Assembly: GCF_003336245.1 (NCBI RefSeq)
Contig: NZ_QPHM01000001.1
Location: 372,001-436,000, forward strand
Origin: Haloplanus salinus
Lineage (GTDB): Archaea; Halobacteriota; Halobacteria; Halobacteriales; Haloferacaceae
Direction of reading: 5' to 3'
Length of the DNA stretch: 64,000 bases
Part shown: piece by piece, positions 34,023 to 42,632 of the stretch
Layout: every line of letters starts with the position of its first letter
How positions within the stretch are numbered: position 1 is the first letter of the stretch
Program-made: the position numbers and the translations under genes
Notes under the pieces: model-generated
The model's input: only the letters and a program-made list of their open reading frames with translations
Told to the model about the DNA's origin: nothing
Database searches by the model: none

Positions 34023-35180
34023 ATGGACTCCATCGTGGAGGATGCAATCGAGGATGCCGAGGAGCCGGGGGATGGGGCCGCGGCCGAGATGGACGCCACC
34101 CACGCACCCAGTACCGACGCGTCGCCGAACGGGGCGAATCGAACGGGCAAGATGACCGACGAGGAACTCCAGGGCGTACTGGAGGACCTCCAGACGGACA
34201 TCACGGTCGTCGGCTGCGGGGGCGCCGGCGGCAACACCGTCAACCGGATGGCCGAGGAGGGGATCAAGGGGGCCAACCTCGTCGCCGCCAACACGGACGT
34301 CCAGCATCTGGTGGACGTGGAGGCCGACACGAAGATCCTGATGGGCGAGGAGAAGACCGGCGGCCGGGGCGCCGGGTCGCTCCCGCAGGTCGGTGAGGAA
34401 GCGGCCATCGAGAGCCAGGAGGACATCTACGGCGCCATCGAGGGGTCGGACATGGTCTTCGTCACCGCCGGCCTCGGCGGGGGCACCGGCACCGGCTCCG
34501 CGCCCGTCGTCGCCGAGGCGGCCCGCGAGTCCGGCGCGCTCACCATCGCCATCGTGACGACGCCTTTCACCGCGGAGGGCGAGGTCCGTCGCACCAACGC
34601 CGAGGCCGGCCTCGAACGGCTTCGCGACGTGGCCGACACCGTCATCGTCGTGCCGAACGACCGCCTGCTCGATTCGGTGGGGAAACTCCCCGTCCGGCAG
34701 GCGTTCAAGGTGTCCGACGAGGTGCTGATGCGTTCGGTGAAAGGGATCACGGAACTGATCACCAAGCCCGGCCTGGTCAACCTCGACTTCGCCGACGTGA
34801 AGACGGTGATGGAGAAAGGCGGCGTCGCCATGATCGGCCTCGGCGAGAGCGACTCCGAGCAGAAGGCACAGGACTCGGTGCGCTCGGCCCTGCGGTCGCC
34901 CCTGCTCGACGTGGACATCTCCGGCGCCAACTCGGCGCTCGTCAACGTCACCGGTGGCACCGACATGGCCATCGAGGAGGCCGAAGGCGTCGTCGAGGAG
35001 ATTTACGACCGGATCGACCCCGACGCGCGCATCATCTGGGGTACCTCCATCGACGAGGAACTCGACGGAACGATGCGGACGATGATCGTCGTCACGGGCG
35101 TCGAGTCGCCACAGATCTACGGTCGCGGCGAGGACGTGCCGGCGCCCGAACCGGGCGACGACATCGACTACGTCGAGTAG
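34023..35180 (+). CDS. ftsZ1: Cell-division protein FtsZ1 (385 aa)
   Basis: Tubulin-like GTPase that forms the midcell ring; in haloarchaea FtsZ1 and FtsZ2 act together. A disordered acidic N-terminus of about 45 residues precedes the GTPase core: [17 protein letters not shown] near 60, AANTDVQHL, the GTP-binding signature [12 protein letters not shown] near 145, [11 protein letters not shown] and the T7 loop region [32 protein letters not shown] is the conserved C-terminal tail. The long N-terminal extension fits FtsZ1 rather than FtsZ2. Confidence 0.96.
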   Translation: MDSIVEDAIEDAEEPGDGAAAEMDATHAPSTDASPNGANRTGKMTDEELQGVLEDLQTDITVVGCGGAGGNTVNRMAEEGIKGANLVAANTDVQHLVDVEADTKILMGEEKTGGRGAGSLPQVGEEAAIESQEDIYGAIEGSDMVFVTAGLGGGTGTGSAPVVAEAARESGALTIAIVTTPFTAEGEVRRTNAEAGLERLRDVADTVIVVPNDRLLDSVGKLPVRQAFKVSDEVLMRSVKGITELITKPGLVNLDFADVKTVMEKGGVAMIGLGESDSEQKAQDSVRSALRSPLLDVDISGANSALVNVTGGTDMAIEEAEGVVEEIYDRIDPDARIIWGTSIDEELDGTMRTMIVVTGVESPQIYGRGEDVPAPEPGDDIDYVE

Positions 35181-35281
35181 CCACGCTTCCGCCGACGACG
35201 TGGGATCCGTCTACGACCGCCCACGCCGAACCAAACGGGTTTTAACGCCCGGCGTGAAAGTGCCGGCAAGGTAGATTATCT

Positions 35282-35563
35282 ATGCAGATGCCACGCCGAT
35301 TCAACACGTACTGCCCGCACTGCAACGGGCACTTCGAGCACGAGGTCGAGAAAGTGCGTCGCGGTCGCGAGACGGGGATGAAGTGGATCGACCGCCAGCG
35401 CGCCCGCGCCAAGGCCACCATCGGCAACGCCGGGAAGTTCTCGAAGGTGCCCGGCGGCGACAAGCCCACGAAGAAGACCCACCTGAAGTACCGCTGCGCC
35501 GAGTGTGGCAAGGCCCACATGCGCGAGGGGTGGCGCGCCGGTCGTCTGGAGTTCCAGGAATGA
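35282..35563 (+). CDS. rpl44e: Large-subunit ribosomal protein eL42 (L44e) (93 aa)
   Basis: Zinc-ribbon ribosomal protein at the ribosomal E site. Zinc ligands are the CPHC pair near residue 11 and CAEC near residue 73. The basic middle ([20 protein letters not shown]) and [24 protein letters not shown] match the family. It is the first gene of the eL42-eS27-aIF2a-Nop10-PAC2 cluster, and the start is shared tightly with an A/T-rich box (gtagattatct). The next gene overlaps by 4 bases (ATGA). Confidence 0.97.
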   Translation: MQMPRRFNTYCPHCNGHFEHEVEKVRRGRETGMKWIDRQRARAKATIGNAGKFSKVPGGDKPTKKTHLKYRCAECGKAHMREGWRAGRLEFQE

Positions 35564-35733
35564 CGGGGAGCTTCTTCGCCGTCGAGTGTGCGGACTGCGG
35601 CAACGAGCAGACGGTCTTCGGCAAGGCGTCGACGACGGTGAACTGCGCGGTCTGTGGCAGCACGCTCGCCCGCCCGACCGGCGGTCAGACGGCGTTCGAG
35701 GGCGAGGTCGTCGGCACCGTCGAGGCACGGTAA
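35560..35733 (+). CDS. rps27e: Small-subunit ribosomal protein eS27 (57 aa)
   Basis: C4 zinc-finger ribosomal protein: [20 protein letters not shown] with CADC near 10-13, and [14 protein letters not shown] near 29-32. The length is normal for haloarchaeal S27e. It overlaps the eL42 stop by 4 bases and is 3 bases before the aIF2-alpha start, so all three are co-translated. Confidence 0.96.
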   Translation: MTGSFFAVECADCGNEQTVFGKASTTVNCAVCGSTLARPTGGQTAFEGEVVGTVEAR

Positions 35734-35736
35734 GCG

Positions 35737-36537
35737 ATGAGATACAGTGGCTGGCCCGACCAGGGCGAACTCGTCGTCGGCAAGGTCGACGAGATAACCG
35801 ACTTCGGCGTGTTCGTCGACCTCGAGGAGTACGAGGACAAACGGGGCCTCGCACACATCAGCGAGGTCGCCAGCGGCTGGATCAAGAACGTCCGCGACCA
35901 CGTCCGCGAGGGACAGACGGTCGTCGCGAAGGTACTCGACGTCGACGAAGGATCCCAGCAGATCGACCTCTCGATCAAGGACGTCAACGAGCACCAGCGC
36001 AAGGAGAAGATCCAGGAGTGGAAAAACGAGCAGAAAGCCGACAACTGGATGGCCATCGCCTTCGGCGAGGACGTCTCCGACGAGCGCTACGAATCGGTGG
36101 CTAACGCCCTTCTCGCGGAGTTCGAGAGCCTCTACGACGCCTTCGAGTCCGCGGCCATCCACGGCGACGAAGCGCTGGACGGCGTCGACCTCGACGACGA
36201 CGACGTGGCGACGGTCGTCTCGACGGCCCGCGAGAACGTCTCGGTGCCTTACGTCGACGTCACGGGCTACGTCGACCTGGAGTGTCCGACCGGCGACGGC
36301 GTCGACCACATCAAGCAGGCGCTGCAGGCCGCGGAGGGCAACGGCGAGGTAGCCGACGAGGTCGAACTCTCGGTGTCGTACGTCGGCTCGCCGGAGTACC
36401 GCATCCAAGTGCGGGCGCCCGACTACAAGACCGCGGAGTCGGCGCTCGAAGCCAGCGCCGAGCGCGCGAGCGAGTCGATTTCGGCGGCCGGCGGCACGGG
36501 CCGCTACCACCGAGAGCGCGAAACCGACGACGAGTAA
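35737..36537 (+). CDS. eif2a: Translation initiation factor aIF2 subunit alpha (266 aa)
   Basis: Alpha subunit of the heterotrimeric factor that brings Met-tRNAi to the small subunit. The N-terminal S1/OB domain is [32 protein letters not shown], followed by [23 protein letters not shown], a helical middle domain, and the C-terminal alpha/beta domain that contacts aIF2-gamma ([17 protein letters not shown]-type sequence: [20 protein letters not shown]). Linked to eL42/eS27 upstream and Nop10 downstream. Confidence 0.97.
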   Translation: MRYSGWPDQGELVVGKVDEITDFGVFVDLEEYEDKRGLAHISEVASGWIKNVRDHVREGQTVVAKVLDVDEGSQQIDLSIKDVNEHQRKEKIQEWKNEQKADNWMAIAFGEDVSDERYESVANALLAEFESLYDAFESAAIHGDEALDGVDLDDDDVATVVSTARENVSVPYVDVTGYVDLECPTGDGVDHIKQALQAAEGNGEVADEVELSVSYVGSPEYRIQVRAPDYKTAESALEASAERASESISAAGGTGRYHRERETDDE

Positions 36538-36541
36538 CGCC

Positions 36542-36724
36542 GTGAAATCGGACATCCGGGTGTGTTCGGCGTGGCGCGACCGTCACGAGCGCCCCGTCTA
36601 CACGCTCGACGCGACGTGTCCCGACTGCGGCGCCGACGCGGTCAACAGCGCCCCGGCGCCGTTCGATCCGGCGGACCCGTACGGGAAGTACCGACGCGCT
36701 CTTAAGCGCCGCGAACGCGAGTAG
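36542..36724 (+). CDS. nop10: H/ACA RNP protein Nop10 (60 aa)
   Basis: Core protein of H/ACA pseudouridylation particles, clamping Cbf5. GTG start at 36542, 5 bases after the aIF2-alpha stop. The zinc motif is reduced to DATCPDCGADAVNSAP, with C24 and C27 near the centre; the archaeal N-terminal Cys pair reads as RVCSAW with only one Cys. The C-terminal basic helix DPYGKYRRALKRRERE is typical. Confidence 0.94.
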   Translation: MKSDIRVCSAWRDRHERPVYTLDATCPDCGADAVNSAPAPFDPADPYGKYRRALKRRERE

Positions 36725-36729
36725 GCGAT

Positions 36730-37488
36730 ATGGACGCCATCGAGATCGAGACGGTCGCGGAGCCGACGCTGTCGGATCCGGTGCTCATCGAGGGGCTTCC
36801 CGGCGTCGGCCACGTCGGGAAACTGGCCGCCGAGTACCTGCTGGAGGAGTTCGAGAGCGAACTCGTCCGGCGGGTGTACGCCGACGAGTTCCCGCCGCAG
36901 GTGAGTATCGACGAGGACGGCGTCGCCGAGTTGGTCTGTGCGGAGTTTCACGCCGTCGAGACGGACGGCCGCGACCTCCTCGTCCTCACCGGGGACCACC
37001 AAGCCGGGAGCAACGCCGGCCACTACCGCCTCACGGAGTCGTTTCTCGACGTCGCCGAGGGGACGGGCGTCGCGGACCTGTTCGCCCTCGGCGGGGTCCC
37101 GACCGGCGAACTCATCGAGGAGTACCACGTCCTCGGCGCGGTGACGGACGCCGGCCTGAAGCCCGACCTGGAGGCCGAGGGCGTCGAGTTCCGCGAGGAC
37201 GAGCCCGCGGGGGGAATCGTCGGCGTGAGCGGCCTGTTGCTCGGCATCGGGGGGCGACGCGGCCTCGACGCCACCTGCCTGATGGGCGAAACCAGCGGCT
37301 ATCTGGTCGATCCCAAGAGCGCCCGCGCGGTGCTCGAAGTGCTCGAAGGGATCCTCGACTTCGAACTCGACTACGAGTCGCTGGAGGACCGCGCCGAGGA
37401 GATGGAGGAAGTCGTCGGCAAGATTCAGGAGATGCAGAACCAGAGCGCACAGATGCCGACCGACGACGACCTACGGTACATCGGCTGA
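36730..37488 (+). CDS. PAC2-family proteasome-assembly-chaperone-like protein (252 aa)
   Basis: PAC2 family protein, related to eukaryotic proteasome-assembly chaperone 2. Conserved elements are LIEGLPGVGHVGKLAAEYLLEE near 19, VLTGDHQAGSNAGHYRL near 88, GGVPTGE, ISGLLLG-like GVSGLLLGIGGRRGLDATCLMGETSGYLVDPKSAR, and a C-terminal coiled coil (SLEDRAEEMEEVVGKIQEMQNQ). Its place after Nop10 is a conserved archaeal arrangement. The archaeal role is unproven. Confidence 0.92.
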   Translation: MDAIEIETVAEPTLSDPVLIEGLPGVGHVGKLAAEYLLEEFESELVRRVYADEFPPQVSIDEDGVAELVCAEFHAVETDGRDLLVLTGDHQAGSNAGHYRLTESFLDVAEGTGVADLFALGGVPTGELIEEYHVLGAVTDAGLKPDLEAEGVEFREDEPAGGIVGVSGLLLGIGGRRGLDATCLMGETSGYLVDPKSARAVLEVLEGILDFELDYESLEDRAEEMEEVVGKIQEMQNQSAQMPTDDDLRYIG

Positions 37489-37540
37489 GGAGTCGGCCGC
37501 GGGCGAGAACTTCTTTACGACGCGCCGCCAACGGGGAGTC

Positions 37541-38134
37541 GTGCTACTGGAGTGGGTGCAACTGCTGCCGACGTGGGTGCTGGCTGGCGTCGGAATGGGC
37601 GCCGTGGCCGTCGTTCTCGTGGCCGGCATCTTCGTCGTCGGCGATCGCCTGTTCCCGGCCGCGCCGACCGATCGCGGGCCGCGGATCGACGGCACCGACC
37701 GGCGACGGGGCGAGATCCGAACCTACCTCGGCTCCATCGACGAACGGTACGTCGAGGACGCGGCCGTCGAGGGCCACATCATCGCCTTCTACCTTCCCGA
37801 GCGGGATGTGGCCATCACCTTCGACCCGCAGGCCTTCTTCGACATCGATCGCACGGACACGCACGCCATCCTCTGTGAACACGAGATGCCCGGTCACCAG
37901 TTGGGGCGTCGGCTTCCGTTCCGGACGCCGGACCGTGAACGGACGGGCCGCACGTCGACCCGGATCGGCGCAGCCTTCGACCGTCTCGGCCTGCCGCCGA
38001 CGGCCGACACCGACGAGGTGAAGACGGCTTACCGCAAGCGCGTCAAGCACGTCCATCCGGACCACGGCGGGGACAGCGAGTCGTTCAAGCGGCTCCAAGA
38101 CGCCTACGCGACGGCGAAGGAACACGCGAACTGA
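37541..38134 (+). CDS. Membrane-anchored J-domain protein (197 aa)
   Basis: N-terminal membrane helix (WVLAGVGMGAVAVVLVAGIFVVG), then a soluble middle of about 90 residues with no family match, then a short J domain at about 140-197 containing the HPD tripeptide in KHVHPDHGGDSESFKRLQDAY. J domains stimulate Hsp70 (DnaK) ATPase; the anchored form would direct DnaK to the membrane (inference). GTG start. Confidence 0.88.
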   Translation: MLLEWVQLLPTWVLAGVGMGAVAVVLVAGIFVVGDRLFPAAPTDRGPRIDGTDRRRGEIRTYLGSIDERYVEDAAVEGHIIAFYLPERDVAITFDPQAFFDIDRTDTHAILCEHEMPGHQLGRRLPFRTPDRERTGRTSTRIGAAFDRLGLPPTADTDEVKTAYRKRVKHVHPDHGGDSESFKRLQDAYATAKEHAN

Positions 38135-38137
38135 GCG

Positions 38138-38863
38138 GTGCCGCCCGACTGCACCCTCCACGGCCGGACGGCGTTTCTCCCCGGTGCCTCGACGCTCGTC
38201 GTCGCCGACCTCCACGCCGGGTGGGGCGCGGCGACCAACGCCGGCATCCTGCTGAACGAGCGCCGCGACCTGCTAGATCGGCTGACTGCGACGATGGCGG
38301 CGACGGACCCGGAGACGGTGGTGTTCGCGGGCGACCTCTCGCATCGGTTCGGGGCGCCGAACGAGCGAACGGCCGGGACAATCCGCGCGCTCGCGGGCGC
38401 CGTCCGCGCGGCCGGGGCACGCCCCATCGCCGTCGCGGGCAACCACGATGCGGGCCTCGGGAGCGTCTGGCCCGGACCGGTTCACGACGCCCACCGCCTC
38501 GCCGACGACACCCTCGTCTGCCACGGCCACGAGGATCCGGACGAACGCGCCGAGCGGTACGTCTGTGGCCATCTCCACCCGGCGATCGAGATCGAGGGGC
38601 GCAAGCGCGACTGCTTCCTGTACGATCCGGCGGGATACCGCGGTCGGCCGACGCTGGTCCTGCCCGCGTTCTCGACGTTCGCGGCCGGACTCCGGATCGA
38701 GCGCCGCAAGGCCGTCGACTCCCCGCTGGTGCCCGATCTGGACGCCGTTCGTCCCGGCGTCGTCGACGACGCCCCGCGTTCCGAGACGGGGGGCTCGGGG
38801 AGCGGGGACGCGGAGACGCTCTGGTTCCCGCCACTCGCCGACCTGCGGCCGCACCTCCGTTAG
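38138..38863 (+). CDS. Calcineurin-like metallophosphoesterase (241 aa)
   Basis: Two-metal phosphoesterase of the archaeal YmdB/MJ-type group. Motifs in order: VVADLHAGWG (D-x-H) near 22, VVFAGDLSHRFG near 62, AVAGNHDAG near 98, CHGHED near 128 and CGHLHPAIEI near 142. The substrate is unknown. GTG start at 38138, three bases after the J-domain gene's stop, so the two are probably one operon. In other archaea this phosphoesterase sits near Lhr helicase genes; that partner is absent here. Confidence 0.9.
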   Translation: MPPDCTLHGRTAFLPGASTLVVADLHAGWGAATNAGILLNERRDLLDRLTATMAATDPETVVFAGDLSHRFGAPNERTAGTIRALAGAVRAAGARPIAVAGNHDAGLGSVWPGPVHDAHRLADDTLVCHGHEDPDERAERYVCGHLHPAIEIEGRKRDCFLYDPAGYRGRPTLVLPAFSTFAAGLRIERRKAVDSPLVPDLDAVRPGVVDDAPRSETGGSGSGDAETLWFPPLADLRPHLR

Positions 38864-38956
38864 GATTTACTCCGCGGAGCGTGACGACCGAGATATGCAC
38901 CGACGGGTAGCGGATCGATGCGGCCGGCGGCAGCCAGTCGCCGGGGGTGACTGACC

Positions 38957-40051
38957 GTGGACTACGACGACGGCGAGTTCGTCCGGGTCCTCGACGAGGA
39001 CGGCCGCGTCGTCGACGCGGGCACGATGCCCGACCTCTCCGACGAGACGCTCGTCGGCATGTACCGGGACATGCGTCTGACCCGCCACTTCGACCGGCGG
39101 GCGATCAACGTCCAGCGACAGGGCCGGATCGGCACCTTCGCCTCCGCCGCGGGGCAGGAGGGCGCACAGGTCGGCTCGACGTACGCGCTGGCGGACGACG
39201 ACTGGATCCTCTACCAGTACCGGGAACACGGCGCCGTCGTCGTCAGGGGCTTAGACGCCGGCTACCTCGAATACTGGATGGGTCACGAGTCGGGCAACGC
39301 CAGCCTCGCTGACAAGCACGTCTTCCCGCTCAACATCGCCATCGCGGACCATCTCCCCCACGCCGTCGGAATGTCGTGGGCGTCGAAACTGAAGGGTGAC
39401 GACCGGGCAGCCGTCGTCCACTTCGGCGACGGCGCGACCAGCGAGGGTGACTTCCACGAGGCGATGAACTTTGCGGGCGTCTTCGATACGCCCACCGTCT
39501 TCTTCTGTAACAACAACGGCTGGGCCATCTCACATCCGGTCGAGAACCAGACGGCGAGCGACACCATCGCGGTGAAAGCCGACGCCTACGGCGTGCCGGG
39601 CGTCCGCGTCGACGGCATGGATCCCCTCGCCTGCTACGCGGTGACGGCGGAGGCGGTCGAGCGGGCGCGAAATCCGGCCGACGGCGAGACGCGCCCGACG
39701 CTGATCGAGGCGGTGACCTACCGCTTCGGCGCCCACACCACCGCGGACGACCCGACGGTCTACCGCGACGACGAGGAGGTCGAGGCGTGGAAGGAGCGGG
39801 ACCCGCTGGCGCGGTTCGAGGCGTTCCTCCGCCGGACCGACCGACTGGACGACGAGTTGGACGCCGACATTCAGGCCGGGGTCGAGGACCACGTCGCGTC
39901 GCTCATCGACGAGTCGACCGAGTTCGAGGCCGACCCCGAGTCGATGTTCGACGACGCCTACGCGGAGTTGCCGCCGGCGTTACGGCGCCAGCGCGAGGGG
40001 TTCCTGTCGATGCTGGATCGGTACGGCGACGAGGCGTTCCTGCGGGAGTGA
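38957..40051 (+). CDS. Thiamine-pyrophosphate dehydrogenase E1 component, alpha subunit (364 aa)
   Basis: 2-oxoacid dehydrogenase (pyruvate or branched-chain) E1-alpha. The TPP/Mg motif GDGATSEGDFHEAMNFAGVFDTP is near 155, closing with NNNGWAIS near 190; YREHGAVVVRGL near 95 and YRFGAHTTADDPTVYR near 255 match substrate and phosphorylation-loop regions of the family. GTG start at 38957. The beta subunit, E2 and E3 genes that normally follow are absent: the next gene is on the other strand. It is an orphan E1-alpha whose partner must be elsewhere, or it acts differently. Confidence 0.9.
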   Translation: MDYDDGEFVRVLDEDGRVVDAGTMPDLSDETLVGMYRDMRLTRHFDRRAINVQRQGRIGTFASAAGQEGAQVGSTYALADDDWILYQYREHGAVVVRGLDAGYLEYWMGHESGNASLADKHVFPLNIAIADHLPHAVGMSWASKLKGDDRAAVVHFGDGATSEGDFHEAMNFAGVFDTPTVFFCNNNGWAISHPVENQTASDTIAVKADAYGVPGVRVDGMDPLACYAVTAEAVERARNPADGETRPTLIEAVTYRFGAHTTADDPTVYRDDEEVEAWKERDPLARFEAFLRRTDRLDDELDADIQAGVEDHVASLIDESTEFEADPESMFDDAYAELPPALRRQREGFLSMLDRYGDEAFLRE

Positions 40052-40057
40052 CGGCGG

Positions 40058-40741
40058 TCAGCGGTCGGCCCGGTCGTCGCCGGCCTCGTCGGCCGACGAC
40101 GGGGTCGACACCGCATCGTCGTCGGTCGTCCGAGGCGTCTCCGACGCCTCGCCGTCGGCGAGGCGGCGCTCGATCCGTTCGAACGCCTCGCGGGTGGCGC
40201 GCACCTCCTCGACGAGTTCGGTCAACTGCGCGGCGCTGGCGGGGGCGTCGCCGTCGCTCGCGTCCTCCTCACCGCGCTCCGACCGTCGGCGCTGGAGTTC
40301 GGTGATGCGGTCACGGACGGCCGGGGCGTCCGGAATCCCGTCGAAGGAAATCTCCGCGCCGCTGCTGCCGGCGGTGCTGACGGAGATGGAGCCGTAGTCG
40401 AACTGTTTGCCCCAGAAGCTACGGTTGTACTCCGTGTTCTGGATGCGGTCCAGGTCCACCGTCTCGATGTTGGTCGAGAAGATACCCGACTTGACGTACA
40501 GCGACTCGGTGGTGACGACGTAGTCCGTGTTCTGGATGCGGAGATAGGCGAAGGGGACCCCCAGCAGGATCAGGAATCCGATCAACACCACGGTCAGGAG
40601 GAGGCCGCTGAGGATGGTACCGTACAGCGTCTCGAACGCCGGGCGGCCCATCCAGACGACCGCCTCGCCGGGGTCGAGCGAGAGCCATTCGGGTGGCTCG
40701 TCGGCGCCGACGTCCGGCTTCACAGTCGCGGCGTCGCTCAT
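40058..40741 (-). CDS. Bacterial-PH-domain (bPH2/DUF304-like) membrane protein (227 aa)
   Basis: A short N-terminal soluble part (WLSLDPGEAVVWMGRP) is followed by one or two membrane helices (LSGLLLTVVLIGFLILLGVPFAYLRI), then a PH-like beta domain (YVVTTESLYVKSGIFSTNIETVDLDRIQNTEYNRSFWGKQFDYGSISVSTAGS). The C-terminus is a charged coiled coil (LTELVEEVRATREAFERIERRL) with an acidic tail. It overlaps the neighbouring paralogue by 4 bases (40738-40741), so the two are made together, probably as a complex. Confidence 0.88.
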   Translation of the reverse strand: MSDAATVKPDVGADEPPEWLSLDPGEAVVWMGRPAFETLYGTILSGLLLTVVLIGFLILLGVPFAYLRIQNTDYVVTTESLYVKSGIFSTNIETVDLDRIQNTEYNRSFWGKQFDYGSISVSTAGSSGAEISFDGIPDAPAVRDRITELQRRRSERGEEDASDGDAPASAAQLTELVEEVRATREAFERIERRLADGEASETPRTTDDDAVSTPSSADEAGDDRADR

Positions 40742-41376
40742 CGGTCGCTCACCGCACGTTCGACGCGGGCCGCCGACTCGCGGAGGGCCCGGAAGTCGGC
40801 GAGCAGCGTGTCGGCGGTCGATTCGTCGATCGGCGTCGTCGCCGCGGCACCGACGCCGTGACTCCGGGAGGTGTCGATCAGCCGCTGCATCTCCGCCCGA
40901 ACGGGGTCGGGGTCGTCCAGATCGGTCAACCGGAGGTCGACGCCGTCGGAGCCGGCGGTGCTGATCGAGAGGGTGCCGTAGTCGAACAGGCTCCCCCAGA
41001 CGTCCTTGTTCAGGCTCGTCCGCTGTACGGTCGACAGGTCGATCCGGGAGACCCGCGTCGAGAGGACGCCCGACTTCCGGTAGCAGTTCCGGTCGGTCAG
41101 GACGTACGCGACGTTCGTCGTCCGGAGGTAGGCCCACGCGACGGCGACGACGGCCGGGACGGCGAGTAGGAGGGCCGCTCCCACGAGCGCGACGCCCGGA
41201 AACGCACGGACGGGGGCGAGGGCGGCGCGCGGGCCGATCGAGACGGCGGCCGCGAGGAGGGCGATCCAGAGCGTTGCGACGGCGGCCGTCGGCAGGATGC
41301 GCCGGACGCGGGGCGCACCCTGCCAGACGACCGTCTCGTCGGCGTCGACGGAGAGCCAGTCGGGGCGGGAGTCCAT
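40738..41376 (-). CDS. PH-domain membrane protein, paralogue of the downstream gene (212 aa)
   Basis: Same layout as its neighbour: WLSVDADETVVWQGAPR, two membrane helices (about 28-85), then YVLTDRNCYRKSGVLSTRVSRIDLSTVQRTSLNKDVWGSLFDYGTLSISTAGSDG and a helical C-terminus. The match between the two PH parts (DYGxxSxSTAGS) shows recent duplication. Paired bPH2 membrane proteins in bacteria are linked to export or envelope roles; the archaeal function is unknown. It is transcribed away from the palindrome island that lies just upstream. Confidence 0.87.
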   Translation of the reverse strand: MDSRPDWLSVDADETVVWQGAPRVRRILPTAAVATLWIALLAAAVSIGPRAALAPVRAFPGVALVGAALLLAVPAVVAVAWAYLRTTNVAYVLTDRNCYRKSGVLSTRVSRIDLSTVQRTSLNKDVWGSLFDYGTLSISTAGSDGVDLRLTDLDDPDPVRAEMQRLIDTSRSHGVGAAATTPIDESTADTLLADFRALRESAARVERAVSDR

Positions 41377-41966
41377 ACCGTCGCTTCTCGCGTGGGGAGC
41401 CTAAAAGTGGGGCGTCGGCGAGCAGTAGTCTTGAGATAAGCCAGTGAGACTGGGACCACCTCGAAAGCCCCGACTCGCTGGGGTCGGGGGTCTCGCTGTC
41501 GTCCGAAAATCTTCGATTTTTGGGATGACGAGAGAGCAAAGCTCTCTCGAATCACGGTCCTCGGCCTCCGGCCTTCGGTCCTTGCGTCGGCCGCCTTCCT
41601 CCAGCAGCGAGGGAGCGAAGCTCCCTCGAGCAATCGGGCGGCTGCGCCGCCCGATGACGAGTCGCCCCTTTCAGTCCCACCCGGTTGCGGCCGGTTGGCC
41701 AGCCGACGCGGGTGGGACTGAAAGGGGCCGGCGTCTCGGCGTCTCCGCTAGCGAAGCGAGTGGATGGCAGGAAAGGCGAGCGGAGCGAGTCTTTCCGCGA
41801 ACCCGGACGTTCAGGAGAGCGAAGCTCTCGTGAGCCAACCAGAACCCAGAGGGTTCTGGGGACGCCGGGGGCTTTCGAGGTGTCTTCAACAACAGTGCAC
41901 TAATCTAAACAGTACCGGCGAGCGATCCAAACCCTCAACATACATGCCGACCACACGCGCTATCGA
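41377..41966. other. 590-bp gene-free region containing the palindrome island
   Basis: No gene is supported. The left part, up to about 41456, has the PH-gene promoter and a small CCAGT/ACTGG repeat. The centre is the hairpin island (separate entry). The right part, about 41883-41966, has an A/T-rich tract (gcactaatctaaac) that may serve the exonuclease gene. Short ORFs here are Arg/Ser-rich and not haloarchaeal in composition. Confidence 0.6.
41457..41882. repeat. 426-bp island of nested inverted repeats with 15-bp terminal inverted repeats
   Basis: Terminal arms CACCTCGAAAGCCCC (41457-41471) and its exact complement (41868-41882). Inside, left to right: gccccgac/ggggtcgg; GAAAATC-TTC-GATTTT (41505-41520); AGAGAGC-AAA-GCTCTCT (about 41532-41548); GAGGGAGC-GAA-GCTCCCTC (about 41610-41628); ATCGGGCGGC-TGC-GCCGCCCGAT (about 41633-41655); a 20-bp pair at 41664-41683/41709-41728 (CCCCTTTCAGTCCCACCC core); GGAAAG/CTTTCC (41770-41796); GAGAGC-GAA-GCTCTC; AGAACCC-AGA-GGGTTCT. 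No ORF is credible in it. It resembles a non-autonomous (MITE-like) element or a long structured RNA. Confidence 0.7.
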
Positions 41967-42632
41967 ATGCGCTACGCTCGCGACGACCCGGGGAACGACC
42001 GGATCGCGACCCTCGACATCGAGACGACGGCGACGGACCCGGCGGACGGCGAACTCGTCTCCGTCGGGGTCGGGATCCACGACCGCGCCGATCCGCTGAC
42101 CGAGGCGACTTACGGGACGTTCCACCGAGCGGACGGCGAGGCGTCGCTCGTCGACCGGGCGATGACGCGTCTCGCCGCGGCCGACGCCGACACCCTCGTC
42201 ACCTACAACGGACGCGGATTCGACCTGCCGTTCGTCGAGGGACGGCTCGACCGACTCGGCGCCGACGTCGACCTGCCGATCATCGCGTCGCCGCCGGACC
42301 ATCTCGACCTCTTTCGCGACCGGAAGCGCCGCGCCGACGAGACGGGGGCGGCGTGGCCGACCCTGGAGGCGTGTCTGGAGTCGTACGGTCACGCGCCGCC
42401 GAAGACGGTCTGGCGGGGTGCCCCGCTCACGAACGGGCGGTTCGGCGAGGAACTCGGCCCGGCGTACCTGCGGACGCTCGGCACCGAGACGGGGGCGCGG
42501 TTTCGGGCGTCGCTCACCGAGGTGGTGGATCACTACCTGCTCGGCGACCTGGAGGCGACGCTCGCGCTCTACTACGCGGACCTCGGCGAGTCCGTCGCGG
42601 GGACGTATCTCGGAACCGAGCGGCGATTTTAG
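41967..42632 (+). CDS. RNase H-like 3'-5' exonuclease domain protein (221 aa)
   Basis: DnaQ/RNase H-fold exonuclease of the YprB/ribonuclease H-like type. Exo I is ATLDIETTATDPADGELV near 14-20, Exo II is VTYNGRGFDLPFVEGRLDRLG near 80, and the final acidic motif is HYLLGDLEATLALYY near 188. The length suits a single nuclease domain, with no polymerase. The ATG at 41967 gives a short lead into Exo I. It ends convergent with the FAD-oxidase gene (4-base overlap). DNA or RNA substrate unknown. Confidence 0.87.
   Translation: MRYARDDPGNDRIATLDIETTATDPADGELVSVGVGIHDRADPLTEATYGTFHRADGEASLVDRAMTRLAAADADTLVTYNGRGFDLPFVEGRLDRLGADVDLPIIASPPDHLDLFRDRKRRADETGAAWPTLEACLESYGHAPPKTVWRGAPLTNGRFGEELGPAYLRTLGTETGARFRASLTEVVDHYLLGDLEATLALYYADLGESVAGTYLGTERRF

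Noticed and set aside
41457-41882. CRISPR array
   Set aside because: The hairpins are of different sequence and length with no regularly spaced identical direct repeats and no cas genes nearby; it is a nested palindrome tract instead.
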